This document shows positions 25,309 through 34,876 of a stretch of DNA of 64,000 bases, one piece after another. Made by a program: the position numbers and the translations under genes. Source of the stretch: Hyphomicrobiales bacterium (GTDB lineage Bacteria > Pseudomonadota > Alphaproteobacteria > Rhizobiales > Beijerinckiaceae); assembly GCA_027484655.1 (NCBI GenBank), contig JAIXSM010000039.1, forward strand, positions 1 to 64,000, given 5' to 3'. The notes beneath the pieces are model-generated. The model did not search any database, was not told the origin of the DNA, and worked only from the letters and a program-made list of their open reading frames with translations. Position 1 is the stretch's first letter; every line of letters starts with the position of its first letter.

Positions 25309-26520
25309 TTACTCGCGGGCGAGTTCGGGACGTCGCGCCACGTGGATCGCCACCAGCGCTGTCGCGAGCAGCAGGGCGGCGCCAATGATGTAGAAGCTCC
25401 ACGCGAGCCCGGTTCCCACGGCCACGGCGCCCATGGCGATGGGCGTGACGGCGGCGGCGACCCGATTGGCGGTGGTGCGCAGGGCGGCGCCCTTGCCCTG
25501 GGATCCCGGGCCGGCGGCGCCGATCAGCATGGACATCATCAGCGGTTGACTGACGCCCATGGTGAGGCCGCGAAACGCCGCGACGACCGCCAGCAGCGTG
25601 AACGAGGGCAGCAGCGGCGTGACGGCGACACTGACCACCGAGAGCCCCGCGCTGACGATCAGCACCCACATGGGCGAGGCGTAGCGGGTGATCCAGCCGA
25701 TGGTGAGCGAGCTTGCGGCGGCGGTCATGGCGGAGATCGTCACGAGCAGGCCGATCTGCGTCGCCGAGTAGCCGATGGTGGCGAGATAGAGCGGGTAGAA
25801 CGAGTCCTGCACGCTGGAGGCCGCGATCCGCACCACCGTGATCATGAGCACCACCGACATCGCCGGGATGGTGGCGAGACGGAACGCGGCGACGTAGTCG
25901 CTCACGCGCGGGACAACGTCCGCAAGGCGCGCCTTGCGCTTCGAGGCGCCGGGGGCCGCCGCACCCCCTGGCAGCATGAGAGCCATGACGACGGCGCCCG
26001 CCGCCCAAAGGCCGATGAACAGGAAGCCGCTGCCCACGCCCAGATTGTCCCAGACGAGACCCGCGACAGGCGGCCCGGTGAAGCCGCCCACACGCAGCGC
26101 GAACGCGAACCTGCCCGCATAAACGTGGTCGCGCCGCAGCGTCTGGCCGAACAGGGTTTGCGCCCCCAGCCACCCCATGGACGAACCAAACCCGACCACC
26201 ATCTGGAGGGCGACAATCGCAGGAAGCCACCCCACCACCGGGAACAGCGGCATCCCGACCACGCACAGCATGAGGCAGGCGATCATCACCCCGCGCGCGC
26301 CGAACCTGTCCATGAGGGCGCCGCCATGGATCGCGAAGATGATCGGCAGGATGTGCTTGGCGCCGATGACGAGGCCAATGGTGGCCGCGGAGTACCCGGC
26401 GCCGGCGAGCCAAACGGGGAGGATGATCGACACCACGTCGGTCACCGTGCTGGCGAACATCCCTGAGCCGTACACCGGCCCCTGAATGCGCCATGGGATC
26501 TTCTTGTCCGCGCTGCTCAA
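25309..26520 (-). CDS. MFS transporter
   Basis: 403 aa with about 12 membrane segments. The A-motif loop between TM2 and TM3 appears as GALMDRFGARGVM. Other features include RTTANRVAAAVTPIAMGAVAVG near TM11. The open frame extends 106 codons upstream into the repeat region, but a TTG at 26520 (LSSADKKIPWRIQG) has AGGGAGA about nine bases before it and gives a normal MFS N-terminus, so I start there. Substrate is unknown. It sits alone between a small secreted protein and a repeat-rich spacer. Confidence 0.75.
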   Translation of the reverse strand: MSSADKKIPWRIQGPVYGSGMFASTVTDVVSIILPVWLAGAGYSAATIGLVIGAKHILPIIFAIHGGALMDRFGARGVMIACLMLCVVGMPLFPVVGWLPAIVALQMVVGFGSSMGWLGAQTLFGQTLRRDHVYAGRFAFALRVGGFTGPPVAGLVWDNLGVGSGFLFIGLWAAGAVVMALMLPGGAAAPGASKRKARLADVVPRVSDYVAAFRLATIPAMSVVLMITVVRIAASSVQDSFYPLYLATIGYSATQIGLLVTISAMTAAASSLTIGWITRYASPMWVLIVSAGLSVVSVAVTPLLPSFTLLAVVAAFRGLTMGVSQPLMMSMLIGAAGPGSQGKGAALRTTANRVAAAVTPIAMGAVAVGTGLAWSFYIIGAALLLATALVAIHVARRPELARE

Positions 26521-26940
26521 CCCGAGTCGTCTCCCTGGCAGAGACGATATGCCTTCATCACGGCGGCGCCAACGGGGACGCGCGCGGTCCAGCTGGCGCG
26601 CGGTCAATTTGGCTCCAACCTCGCCGTCATCCCGGCGAAGGCCGGGATCCACGACAGGCCGCAGGACGCAAGCGTTGGCCTGTCGTGGATGCAAGGGGCG
26701 CTTCTTGCCTTCGTCGGCATGACGCTGCGAAAATGCCGACCGCGGGCGTCCTCGCCCGCAGAAAACGAGCGCGCGGGGCCCCGGATCGCCTTCGGCGTCC
26801 GGGGAGGTGGCGCGCGGTCCTGCTGGCGCGCGGTGCAACTGGGCGCGGGCTCGCCGTCACTCCGCCCTCGCAATCGTGGGGCTCCCGTGGTAACCGCAAG
26901 GCGAAGGGCCCACGCGCCGCCACCCACCAACTGGATCGCC
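26521..26940. repeat. Repeat-rich spacer: two ~50-bp direct repeats flanking hairpins
   Basis: No convincing gene. A segment beginning CGCGCGGTCCAGCTGGCGCG at 26581 recurs at 26811, exactly 230 bases on, and both copies run on to TCGCCGTCA (26621 and 26851). Between them are CCCGGC-GAAG-GCCGGG (26631-26646) and a perfect 14-bp inverted repeat ATCCACGACAGGCC / GGCCTGTCGTGGAT (26647-26660 and 26677-26690). GTCATCCCGGCGAAGGCCGG is a well-known dispersed repeat type in alphaproteobacteria. The layout may be a composite repeat or miniature element. Confidence 0.65.
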
Positions 26941-27597
26941 ATGACTGACTTCATCCGCGAGGTCGAGGAAGAATACCGCCGCGACAAAGCCATAGAAGCC
27001 TGGAACCGGTATCAGAACTGGATCATCGCCGCAGCGATCCTCATTGTCCTGGCGGTCGGCGCCTGGCGTTTCTGGGAGACGCGGCAGAAGCAGGCGGCGG
27101 AAGCCGCCGGCGCCCGGTTTGAGACGGCTATCCAGCTCGCCCGCGAGGGCAAGCCGCAGGAGGCCGAAGCGGCATTCCTTGAGATTGCGCGTTCCGGCCC
27201 GCCCGGTTACGTCGCGCTGGCCCGTTTCCGCGCCGCCCACGAAATCGCCGGTCGCAACGGGGCCGAGGCCGTCACCATCTATGATGCGCTGGCGGCCGAC
27301 GCCGCGCTCAACCCGGTTCTGCAGAATGTTGCGCGCCTGCGCGCCGCCTTCCTGCGCGTAGACGAGGCCGGCCCTGAGGAAATGAAGCGCCGCATCGAGG
27401 CGCTGGCTGCGCCGGGTTCCGCCTTCCGCCATTCGGCCCGCGAGCTGCTGGGTCTGGCCGCGCTCAAGGCCGACGATTTCGAGGGCGCGGGGCGCTGGTT
27501 CGAGATGATCGTCGCCGACCCGCAGGCGCCGCAGGGCCTGCGTGAGCGCGCCGGAACGATGCTGGGCATCGTGGCGGCGGGCCCCATCGGCAAGTAA
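26941..27597 (+). CDS. YfgM-like tetratricopeptide membrane protein
   Basis: 218 aa. A short cytosolic N-terminus (MTDFIREVEEEYRRDKAIEAW) is followed by one membrane helix (about 29-46) and a periplasmic helical-repeat domain of the TPR_21 type. In E. coli YfgM binds the SecYEG translocon and periplasmic chaperones. It starts 43 bases ahead of der, the same pairing as in E. coli, but the bamB gene that usually lies between is missing. The ATG at 26941 is the natural start; the frame upstream is spacer DNA. Confidence 0.8.
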   Translation: MTDFIREVEEEYRRDKAIEAWNRYQNWIIAAAILIVLAVGAWRFWETRQKQAAEAAGARFETAIQLAREGKPQEAEAAFLEIARSGPPGYVALARFRAAHEIAGRNGAEAVTIYDALAADAALNPVLQNVARLRAAFLRVDEAGPEEMKRRIEALAAPGSAFRHSARELLGLAALKADDFEGAGRWFEMIVADPQAPQGLRERAGTMLGIVAAGPIGK

Positions 27598-27639
27598 GCC
27601 GAAGCGTAACGTGGCGGCTCGCGCCGCCGGAAGGTTTTT

Positions 27640-29058
27640 ATGTCGTTTTCAATCGCCATCATCGGTCGGCCCAACGTCGGCAAGTCGACGCTGTTCAACC
27701 GGCTGGTGGGCAAGAAGCTCGCTCTCGTCGACGATCAGCCCGGCGTCACCCGTGACCGCCGCGAGGGCGACGCGCGCCTTGGCGATCTCAACTTCACCAT
27801 CATCGACACGGCGGGCCTTGAGCAGAGCGAGTCCGCATCGCTGACCGGGCGCATGCGCGCCCAGACCGAAGCCGCCATCGAGGCGTCGGACGCTGTGTTT
27901 TTCGTGATCGACGCCCGCGCCGGCGTAACGCCGACCGACCAGCACTTCGCCGAACTCGTGCGCCGCGCCGACAAGCCGATCATCCTCATCGCCAACAAGG
28001 CGGAGGGAAAGCAGGGCGAGGCGGGCGCGCTGGACGCGTGGGAGCTGGGTCTGGGCGAGCCGGTGCCCCTGTCAGCCGAGCACGGCGACGGCTTCGGCGG
28101 CCTGTACGAGGCGCTGCTGACGGCGCTGCCGGAGGCCACGGCGATCCCCTCGGAGCAGGAGGCGGACGACGCTGAACGCCCCGTCTTCGGCGAGGAGGAG
28201 GATGGCTCCGAACTCGACGAGACCAAGCCGCTGCGCATCGCCGTGGTGGGACGTCCGAACGCTGGCAAGTCCACGCTCATCAACCGGTTTCTCGGCGAGG
28301 ACCGGCTGCTCACGGGGCCGGAGGCAGGCATCACGCGCGATTCCATCGGCGTGGATTTCACATGGTCTGGCCCCAAGGGCGCCCGCGCCATGAAGCTGTG
28401 GGACACCGCAGGCCTTCGCCGGCGCGCCAACGTGCAGGACAAGCTGGAGAAACTCGCCGCTGCCGACGCGATCCGCGCGGTGCGCTTCGCTGAGGTCGTC
28501 GTCGTTCTCCTCGACGCGACGATCCCATTCGAAAAGCAGGATCTCACCATCGCGGACCTCGTGGAGCGCGAGGGCAGGGCGCTGGTGTTCGGGCTGAACA
28601 AATGGGATCTCGTCGAGGATCCCCAGAGCAAGCTTAAGGAACTGCGGGAAGAAGCTGACCGGCTGCTGCCGCAGGTGCGCGGCGCGCCTGTCATTCCCGT
28701 CTCGGGCCTCACGGCCGTCGGCCTCGACAAGCTCATGGGCGCCATCGTGCGTATCCACGAGGTCTGGAATCGCCGCATCGCCACGGGCAAACTCAATCGC
28801 TGGCTCGGGGGCGTTCTGGAGCGCACGCCGCCGCCGGCGGTGTCCGGGCGGCGGATCAAGATCCGCTACATGACGCAGCCCAAGGCGCGGCCGCCCTATT
28901 TCGTGCTCTTCGGCAACCAGTTGACGGCGCTGCCGACGAGCTATGAGCGCTTCCTCATCAACGGTTTGCGCGAGACCTTCGAGCTGCCCGGCGTGCCGAT
29001 CCGCATTTCAAAGCGCACGAGCGAGAACCCTTACGCCGGAAAGGCGAGGAAGCGCTGA
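27640..29058 (+). CDS. der: Ribosome biogenesis GTPase Der (EngA)
   Basis: 472 aa with two tandem GTPase domains and a C-terminal KH-like domain, needed for 50S assembly. Each P-loop is clear: GRPNVGKST near residue 8 and GRPNAGKST near residue 206, with DTAGLE and DTAGLRR switch II motifs and NKAE/NKWD for G4. An acidic linker ([23 protein letters not shown]) separates the domains. The KH part includes [26 protein letters not shown] precedes the ATG. Confidence 0.95.
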   Translation: MSFSIAIIGRPNVGKSTLFNRLVGKKLALVDDQPGVTRDRREGDARLGDLNFTIIDTAGLEQSESASLTGRMRAQTEAAIEASDAVFFVIDARAGVTPTDQHFAELVRRADKPIILIANKAEGKQGEAGALDAWELGLGEPVPLSAEHGDGFGGLYEALLTALPEATAIPSEQEADDAERPVFGEEEDGSELDETKPLRIAVVGRPNAGKSTLINRFLGEDRLLTGPEAGITRDSIGVDFTWSGPKGARAMKLWDTAGLRRRANVQDKLEKLAAADAIRAVRFAEVVVVLLDATIPFEKQDLTIADLVEREGRALVFGLNKWDLVEDPQSKLKELREEADRLLPQVRGAPVIPVSGLTAVGLDKLMGAIVRIHEVWNRRIATGKLNRWLGGVLERTPPPAVSGRRIKIRYMTQPKARPPYFVLFGNQLTALPTSYERFLINGLRETFELPGVPIRISKRTSENPYAGKARKR

Positions 29059-29154
29059 CAAGCCTCGCTTGCGGGCGGCGGCGTTGCGCCCGCGCTATGG
29101 CGCTCCAATATCCCCCGGAAACGCGGCTTGGGCCGCGGCGTCGGAGTTTTGATC

Positions 29155-29853
29155 ATGTTGTATCATCGCAAGGCGGATGCACGGGGCCGCGCAGACTTCG
29201 GCTGGCTCGATAGCCGCCACACGTTTTCGTTCGGCCAGTATCACGATCCCAACTTCATGGGTTTCGGCCCGCTGCGTGTCATCAACGACGATCGCGTAGC
29301 GCCAGGTGGCGGTTTCGGCACGCATGGGCACCGGGACATGGAGATCGTCTCCTACGTGCTGTCCGGCTCGCTCGCGCACAAGGATTCGCTGGGCACGGGC
29401 TCGATGATCGTCCCCGGCGACGTCCAGCGCATGAGCGCCGGCACAGGCATCCAGCACAGTGAGTTCAACGGCTCGCAGACGGAGCCAGTCCATTTCCTGC
29501 AAATCTGGCTGCTTCCCGCGCGCGCCGGTATCGCGCCCTCTTACGAGCAGAAGAGCTTCGCCGACCGCGACGGGCGCCTGCGTCTGGTGGCCTCGCCCGA
29601 CGGGCGTGACGGATCCGTGACCATCCACACGGGCGCCGACCTGTACGCCACGATCCTGAAGGACGCGGAGACCGTGCACCACACGTTCGCCGCCGGGCGC
29701 CTCGGCTGGGTGCAGGTCGCGCGCGGCGCGGTGCAGGTCAACGACATGCTGCTCGAGGAGGGCGACGGGCTCGCCATCGCCGACGTTGCTGCGATCACCC
29801 TAACCGGCGCTGCGGGCGGCGCCGAGGCGCTGCTGTTCGATATGGGGCGCTGA
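29155..29853 (+). CDS. Pirin family protein (quercetinase-like cupin)
   Basis: 232 aa bicupin. The N-terminal cupin keeps the metal ligands of YhaK/YhhW-type pirins: His57 and His59 in THGHRDMEIV, His101 and Glu103 in QHSEFN. Characterised bacterial homologues have quercetin 2,3-dioxygenase activity in vitro, but the physiological substrate is generally unknown. The ATG at 29155 (MLYHRKADARG) has CGGAG nine bases upstream and matches the family N-terminus. Confidence 0.88.
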   Translation: MLYHRKADARGRADFGWLDSRHTFSFGQYHDPNFMGFGPLRVINDDRVAPGGGFGTHGHRDMEIVSYVLSGSLAHKDSLGTGSMIVPGDVQRMSAGTGIQHSEFNGSQTEPVHFLQIWLLPARAGIAPSYEQKSFADRDGRLRLVASPDGRDGSVTIHTGADLYATILKDAETVHHTFAAGRLGWVQVARGAVQVNDMLLEEGDGLAIADVAAITLTGAAGGAEALLFDMGR

Positions 29854-29860
29854 GATATGG

Positions 29861-29883
29861 GGGCGCTCTGATGAGCAGCGCCC
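29861..29883. terminator. Hairpin between convergent pirin and SDR genes
   Basis: GGGCGCT (29861-29867) and AGCGCCC (29877-29883) form a 7-bp stem in the 33-base gap between two convergent genes. The stem sequence resembles the one at 23556-23583. No T-run. Confidence 0.4.
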
Positions 29884-29886
29884 GCG

Positions 29887-30636
29887 TTACACCGGCCCCT
29901 GGAACCTGCGCACGGCGTCAGCGGGCAGATCGTAGAGCACGCCCGTCTCCGTCCACGACGGCGCGCAGAGTTTAACGATCTGCGGCGCGATGTCTTCGGG
30001 CGTCGGCAGCGTCATCGGATCCTCGCCCGGCATGACCTGCGCGCGCATCCGCGTGCGTACGTAGCCGGGCGTCACCAGCGTCACGCGCACGTTGGACGTG
30101 GTCTTCGTCTCCGCCGCATAGGTCCGGCCGATGGCGTCCAGCGCCGCCTTCGAGGTGGCGTAGAGGCCGCGGTAGGGCGACAGATCCGCCTTGTGCCCGG
30201 CGCCGGAGGTCAGCAGCACGACGCGGCCGGCGTCAGAGGCGCGAAGCAGCGGATCGAGCGAGCGGATGAGCCGGTAGTTGGCGGTGACGTTGACCGCCAT
30301 GACCTTGTCCCACTCCTTCGGATCGAGGTGGGGCAGCGGCGATATGGCGCCAAGCATGCCTGCGTTGCCGACGAAGATGTCGAGCTTCTTCCAGCGCTCG
30401 TAGATCGCCGCGCCCAGCCGGTCGAGGGCGTCGAAATCGGTGATGTCGCAGGGCACGAGGGTCGCCTCGCGGCCAAGCCCGCGGATCTCGTCGTCGAGCG
30501 CCTCAAGACCGCCCTGGGTGCGCGCCAGCGCAATCACGTGCGCGCCCTGGCGGGCAAGCTCCACCGCGACAGCGCGGCCAATGCCGCGTGAGGCGCCGGT
30601 GACAAGGGCAATGCGATTCTCGAGAGCAAGCGACAT
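29887..30636 (-). CDS. Short-chain dehydrogenase/reductase
   Basis: 249 aa classical SDR. The cofactor motif TGASRGIG is at residues 14-21, NAG near 91-93, and the catalytic Ser and YATSK (Tyr, Lys) follow LLTSGAGHKADLSPYRGL. An arginine just after TGAS and in the beta2-alpha3 region (ALARTQGG) suggests NADP(H). SDR genes next to purF are common in this class. It begins about 40 bases after the purF stop, so it may be cotranscribed with purF. Substrate unknown. Confidence 0.87.
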   Translation of the reverse strand: MSLALENRIALVTGASRGIGRAVAVELARQGAHVIALARTQGGLEALDDEIRGLGREATLVPCDITDFDALDRLGAAIYERWKKLDIFVGNAGMLGAISPLPHLDPKEWDKVMAVNVTANYRLIRSLDPLLRASDAGRVVLLTSGAGHKADLSPYRGLYATSKAALDAIGRTYAAETKTTSNVRVTLVTPGYVRTRMRAQVMPGEDPMTLPTPEDIAPQIVKLCAPSWTETGVLYDLPADAVRRFQGPV

Positions 30637-30675
30637 GAGAGACTCCGGCCTGCGGCCGTGGCCGCTGACCGTCCC

Positions 30676-32187
30676 TTAGCCCGCCTCGGCCAGCAGGGAC
30701 AACTGGTTGCGGCCAGGATCGCCGGAAATATCCGTGAGTGAGGTCGGGTAGTCGCCCGTGAAGCAGTGGTCGGTGAATTGCGGGCGCAGCGGGTCGCGCC
30801 CCTCGTAGCCCATGGCCCGGTAGATGCCGTCTACTGAGAGGAACGCCAGCGAGTCGGCGCCCACGTACTTGCACATGCCCTCGATGTCGATTTTGCCGTT
30901 CTTCGTCATCTGGGCGGCCAGCAGCTTGTTCTGCTGCGGCGTGTCGATGCCGTAGTAGTCGGGGTGCGTGATCGGGGGCGACGAGATGCGGAAATGGACC
31001 TCTTTCGCGCCGGCCTCGCGCATCATCTGCACGATCTTTACAGACGTGGTGCCACGCACAATCGAATCGTCGATGAGGACGATGCGCTTGTCTTTCACCA
31101 CGCCGCGGTTCGCGCTGTGCTTGAGACGAACCCCAAGCTCGCGAATGGACTGCGTCGGCTGAATGAAGGTGCGGCCCACGTAATGGTTGCGGATGATGCC
31201 GAGTTCGAACGGCGTACCCGATTGCTGGGCGTAGCCGATCGCAGCCGGAACGCCGGAATCCGGCACCGGGACAACAACATCGGCGTCCACATACGCCTCA
31301 AGCGCGAGCTGCGCGCCCATACGCTTGCGCACGTCATACACCGGGCGACCGTGCACGATGGAATCGGGCCGCGCGAAGTAGATGTACTCGAAGATGCAGG
31401 GGCGCATGGTTTGCGGCGGAAAGGGCTTGTGGCTTTCGACGCCCTCATCGGAAATGACGACAATCTCGCCGTTCTCGATGTCGCGGACAAAGCGCGCGCC
31501 GATGATGTCGAGCGCGCAGGTCTCCGACGCCAGCATGTAGTGGCCGTCCAGTTCGCCCAGCACCAGCGGGCGAATGCCGAGCGGATCACGCGCGCCAATG
31601 AGCTTCTTGTTGGTGAGCGCGACGAGCGAGTAGGCGCCCTCGATCTGGCGCAGCGCCTCAATGAAGCGTTCAAGGATTCGCGGCCGGCGGCTGCGGGCGA
31701 CCAGGTGCAGGATCACCTCGGTGTCGGAGGTGGATTGATAGATCGCGCCGTCCCGGATCAGGTCGCGGCGCAGGGAGAGGGCGTTCGTCAGATTGCCGTT
31801 GTGCGCAAGGGCGAAGCCGCCGGTGTCGAGCTCCGCGAACAGCGGCTGGACATTGCGCAGGATGGTTTCGCCCGTCGTTGAATAGCGCACATGCCCCACG
31901 GCCGCGGAGCCGGGCAGGCGATCAATGATCGACTGGCTTGAGAAGTTCTCGCCCACGAGGCCCATGCGCCGTTCAGAAGAGTAGCGGCGACCGTCGAAGG
32001 CGACGATGCCGGCCGCTTCCTGACCGCGATGCTGAAGCGCGTGAAGGCCGAGAGCGGTGACTGCTGCGGCGTCCGGATGGCCGAAAATGCCGAAGACGCC
32101 GCATTCCTCGCGCAGCGTGTCGCCATCCATGTCGAACGCGCTGGCGTCCCGAGCGCCAAAAGCCAAGGTTTCCGTTGCGCGCGCCAT
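30676..32187 (-). CDS. purF: Amidophosphoribosyltransferase
   Basis: 503 aa. Catalyses the first committed step of purine synthesis, PRPP + glutamine to phosphoribosylamine. The N-terminal nucleophile Cys is at residue 29 (REECGVFGIFGHPDAA), so a roughly 28-residue propeptide must be removed. The glutaminase domain shows ALQHRGQEAAGI and VRYSTTGET; the PRTase domain shows the PRPP loop VLIDDSIVRGTTS. The ATG at 32187 follows GGGGGA; the frame is open further upstream. It is in the conserved radA-cvpA-purF order. Confidence 0.95.
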   Translation of the reverse strand: MARATETLAFGARDASAFDMDGDTLREECGVFGIFGHPDAAAVTALGLHALQHRGQEAAGIVAFDGRRYSSERRMGLVGENFSSQSIIDRLPGSAAVGHVRYSTTGETILRNVQPLFAELDTGGFALAHNGNLTNALSLRRDLIRDGAIYQSTSDTEVILHLVARSRRPRILERFIEALRQIEGAYSLVALTNKKLIGARDPLGIRPLVLGELDGHYMLASETCALDIIGARFVRDIENGEIVVISDEGVESHKPFPPQTMRPCIFEYIYFARPDSIVHGRPVYDVRKRMGAQLALEAYVDADVVVPVPDSGVPAAIGYAQQSGTPFELGIIRNHYVGRTFIQPTQSIRELGVRLKHSANRGVVKDKRIVLIDDSIVRGTTSVKIVQMMREAGAKEVHFRISSPPITHPDYYGIDTPQQNKLLAAQMTKNGKIDIEGMCKYVGADSLAFLSVDGIYRAMGYEGRDPLRPQFTDHCFTGDYPTSLTDISGDPGRNQLSLLAEAG

Positions 32188-32358
32188 GGCAGGTCCCCCG
32201 GGGTCGTGATGCTGCAAAAGGAAGGGGCGGCGCGCCGGCGTTGGCGCCCGCATGCCTCAAGCATAGTGACTCTGCGCGCGTTTGTCAGGACATTCCATCC
32301 CGCAAAAACGCGCGGATCACGTTAGTGTGACAGGCGTGCGACGCCTCAGACGCGCCTT

Positions 32359-32943
32359 TTACAAGCGCCGCGAGGGCGGCGGGGGCGGCGTCGGCGCGGG
32401 CTCGGCCTCAGGCGGCGGTTCGCCTTCGCGCAGACGGCGGTTCACACGCTGCTGAAGCGCGTTGAGCGGATCCTCTGGCAGCATCGCCAAAAGCTGATCC
32501 CCCGTCGATTGCAGGAACGGCCGGGTCTTGGCGTCGCGCACCCACTGGGGCTGGGTCTTTTCCGGAACCAGCCAGTTGAAGAACAGAAACGCCACGACGC
32601 ACAGGAGCACGCCGCGCGCCGCGCCAAACACGAAGCCCAAGGAGCGATCGAGGGCGCCGACTTTCGAATCAAGGATCGCGTCGGAGATGCGGACGGTGAT
32701 GAGCGAAACGACGATCAGCGTGAGAAGGAACACCGTGCCGACCGAGACGGCGAGCGCGATGGTGTCCTTGGCGATGTAAGGCTTTACGTAGGGCACAACC
32801 ATCGGATGGAGGTAATACGCCGCGACGGCGGCCGCAGCCCACGAAGCGATGGCCAGCACCTCTCGGGTGAAGCCGCGCATCAACGACAGAATCGCAGAAA
32901 CCAGAACGACTCCGACAAGTCCCAGGTCAAGATAAGACGGCAT
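32359..32943 (-). CDS. cvpA: CvpA family membrane protein
   Basis: 194 aa with four predicted membrane segments, beginning MPSYLDLGLVGVVLVSAILSL, and the family motifs RGFTREVLAIASW and DRSLGFVFGAARGVLL. CvpA is linked to colicin V export and bile or envelope stress tolerance in enterobacteria; its molecular role is unclear. The tail after about residue 165 is low complexity (Pro/Glu-rich, PPPEAEPAPTPPPPPSRRL). It starts at the ATG at 32943. The gene precedes purF, as usual. Confidence 0.88.
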   Translation of the reverse strand: MPSYLDLGLVGVVLVSAILSLMRGFTREVLAIASWAAAAVAAYYLHPMVVPYVKPYIAKDTIALAVSVGTVFLLTLIVVSLITVRISDAILDSKVGALDRSLGFVFGAARGVLLCVVAFLFFNWLVPEKTQPQWVRDAKTRPFLQSTGDQLLAMLPEDPLNALQQRVNRRLREGEPPPEAEPAPTPPPPPSRRL

Positions 32944-33073
32944 CAATCGGCATTCCGTTCATGCGGCGCGGGAAGGCGCGACTCGCGCAGCGACGTGTAC
33001 AGCTCGCCCGCCTTATACAGAACAAGACCACCACCGTCACCCCGACGAAGCGGCCGCTCCCGAACGGAATGCG

Positions 33074-34495
33074 TCACGCGTGTGCAGGCGACTGCCCCCG
33101 CGCGGGCGCACGCTCCCGGCGCGGCCCTGACGCCGCGATATCGGCGACCAGAGCGCTGATGTGGCCACAGGGCTTCAGCGCCATGGACAGCTTTTCCTGC
33201 CCCTCCAGCGCGCCCGGCGGCCCGACAGCAGACTGGAAGCCAAGCTTGGCCGCTTCCTTGAGCCGGTGCCCCGCGTGCGAGACCGGCCGCACAGCCCCGG
33301 ACAGGGCGATTTCGCCGAAGTACACCCCGTCGGCGGGCAGGGGCGCCCCTGTGAGCGATGAGACGAGCGCGGCGGCCGCAGCCAGATCAGCGGCGGGCTC
33401 GTCAATCCGCAAACCGCCGGCGACGTTCAGGTAAACGTCGTGCTGGCCAAGGCGCAGCCCCCCGTGGGCCTCCAGAACGGCGAGCACCATGGAGAGGCGG
33501 GCCGGATCCCAGCCGACCACGGCGCGGCGCGGCGTGCCCAGCGAGGTGGGCGCCACAAGGGCCTGAACCTCCACAAGGACCGGCCGCGTGCCCTCCATGC
33601 CCGCAAGCACCGCGGCGCCGGGCGCGGATGCATCCCGGCCGGCGAGAAACAGCGCGGAGGGATTTGCGACTTCGCTCAGACCCAGGCCGGTCATCTCGAA
33701 CACGCCAATCTCGTCCGTAGGCCCGAAGCGGTTCTTCACAGCGCGAAGGATGCGGAACTGGCGCCCGCCCTCGCCCTCGAAGGAGACGACCGCATCGACC
33801 ATGTGCTCCACCACGCGGGGGCCGGCGATCTGGCCGTCCTTGGTCACGTGGCCGACCATGATGACGCACGCGCCGCTGGTCTTGGCGTAACGGATCAGCG
33901 CCTGCGCCGACGAGCGCACCTGCGTCACCGTGCCGGGCGAGGCTTCCGCCGCGTCGGTCCACATGGTCTGGATTGAATCGATCACCACGAGGGCCGGACA
34001 TTCGCCCTTGCGAAGGGTCGCGACGATGTCCTCGACGCTGGTCTCCGCCGCAAGCTCCACTGGCGCATCCGACAGCCCGAGGCGCGCGGCCCGCAGGCGA
34101 ACCTGCGCCACCGCCTCTTCGCCGGAAATGTAGACCACCCGGCGACCGAGCATGGCCAACCGTGCGCAAGCCTGAATAAGCAGCGTCGATTTGCCGATTC
34201 CGGGCTCCCCGCCGATCAGCAGGACCGAGCCCGGCACGAATCCGCCGCCCGTCACCCGGTCGAGTTCGCCAATGCCGGAATGGATGCGCGGCGCCTCGCG
34301 GCTCGCGCCCTGCAAGCTCTCCAGCGGAAACACGCGCCCCTTGCCGGCTCCAGCGACGGCGCGCGCGGCGATGCCGGAGGAGGCTGCCTCTTCCGTCATG
34401 GTGTTCCATTCGCCGCAGGATTCGCAGCGACCCTGCCACCGCTGGGCGAGGGCGCCGCAACTCTGGCAAACGAACGACGCGCGCGCCTTGGCCAT
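33074..34495 (-). CDS. radA: DNA repair protein RadA
   Basis: 473 aa RecA-like ATPase that promotes branch migration in recombination. An N-terminal zinc finger (FVCQSCGALAQRWQGRCESC, four Cys) is followed by the RecA core with Walker A GGEPGIGKSTLL, the RadA-specific KNRFG motif in AVKNRFGPTDEIG, and a C-terminal Lon-like domain (YLNVAGGLRIDEPAADLA). The ATG at 34495 (MAKARASFVC) shares one base with the stop of a small upstream ORF (TGATG). Confidence 0.95.
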   Translation of the reverse strand: MAKARASFVCQSCGALAQRWQGRCESCGEWNTMTEEAASSGIAARAVAGAGKGRVFPLESLQGASREAPRIHSGIGELDRVTGGGFVPGSVLLIGGEPGIGKSTLLIQACARLAMLGRRVVYISGEEAVAQVRLRAARLGLSDAPVELAAETSVEDIVATLRKGECPALVVIDSIQTMWTDAAEASPGTVTQVRSSAQALIRYAKTSGACVIMVGHVTKDGQIAGPRVVEHMVDAVVSFEGEGGRQFRILRAVKNRFGPTDEIGVFEMTGLGLSEVANPSALFLAGRDASAPGAAVLAGMEGTRPVLVEVQALVAPTSLGTPRRAVVGWDPARLSMVLAVLEAHGGLRLGQHDVYLNVAGGLRIDEPAADLAAAAALVSSLTGAPLPADGVYFGEIALSGAVRPVSHAGHRLKEAAKLGFQSAVGPPGALEGQEKLSMALKPCGHISALVADIAASGPRRERAPARGQSPAHA

Positions 34496-34707
34496 CAGGA
34501 ACCCTTTTGCCGGCGCCGCGGACCGGCGCACGCATCGATTTGCGCGCGAATGTCCGTGAGCTGGCGCTCCAGCGCGTCCTCGGCCGCGCGCAGTTCGTCA
34601 AACGCGCGACGAATGGAGGCCGCCGTTTCCGTAAAGGCGGGCGGTGGCGTGAAGGCGAGGCGCATAGAGGCGTCGCGCGCGGACGCGTTCAAAACTGGCG
34701 TGGACAT
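34495..34707 (-). CDS. Small hypothetical protein coupled to radA
   Basis: 70 aa from ATG 34707 (MSTPVLNASARD). No family is recognised. It contains an amphipathic helical stretch with coiled-coil character (SIRRAFDELRAAEDALERQLTDIRAQIDAC) and a basic tail. The stop shares its last A with the radA start codon (TGATG), a strong sign of a coupled gene, and it lies in a spot without other coding. It has only a weak ribosome binding site. It may be a lineage-specific protein translated just before RadA. Confidence 0.55.
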   Translation of the reverse strand: MSTPVLNASARDASMRLAFTPPPAFTETAASIRRAFDELRAAEDALERQLTDIRAQIDACAGPRRRQKGS

Positions 34708-34876
34708 GGACGGGAGCCCCTCCGAGGCGATTCCATGGAGAGAACAATACAGGAACAATCCCGTCTGGCAAGCGCTCGACGCGTTTCGCCTCTATCGCTT
34801 TGCGCGAGCGGCGACTTTCGCGCTACACAAAGAAACCCCGGCGCCAGACCGGGCTGGAGGCGAACGCGAGGGCGTG

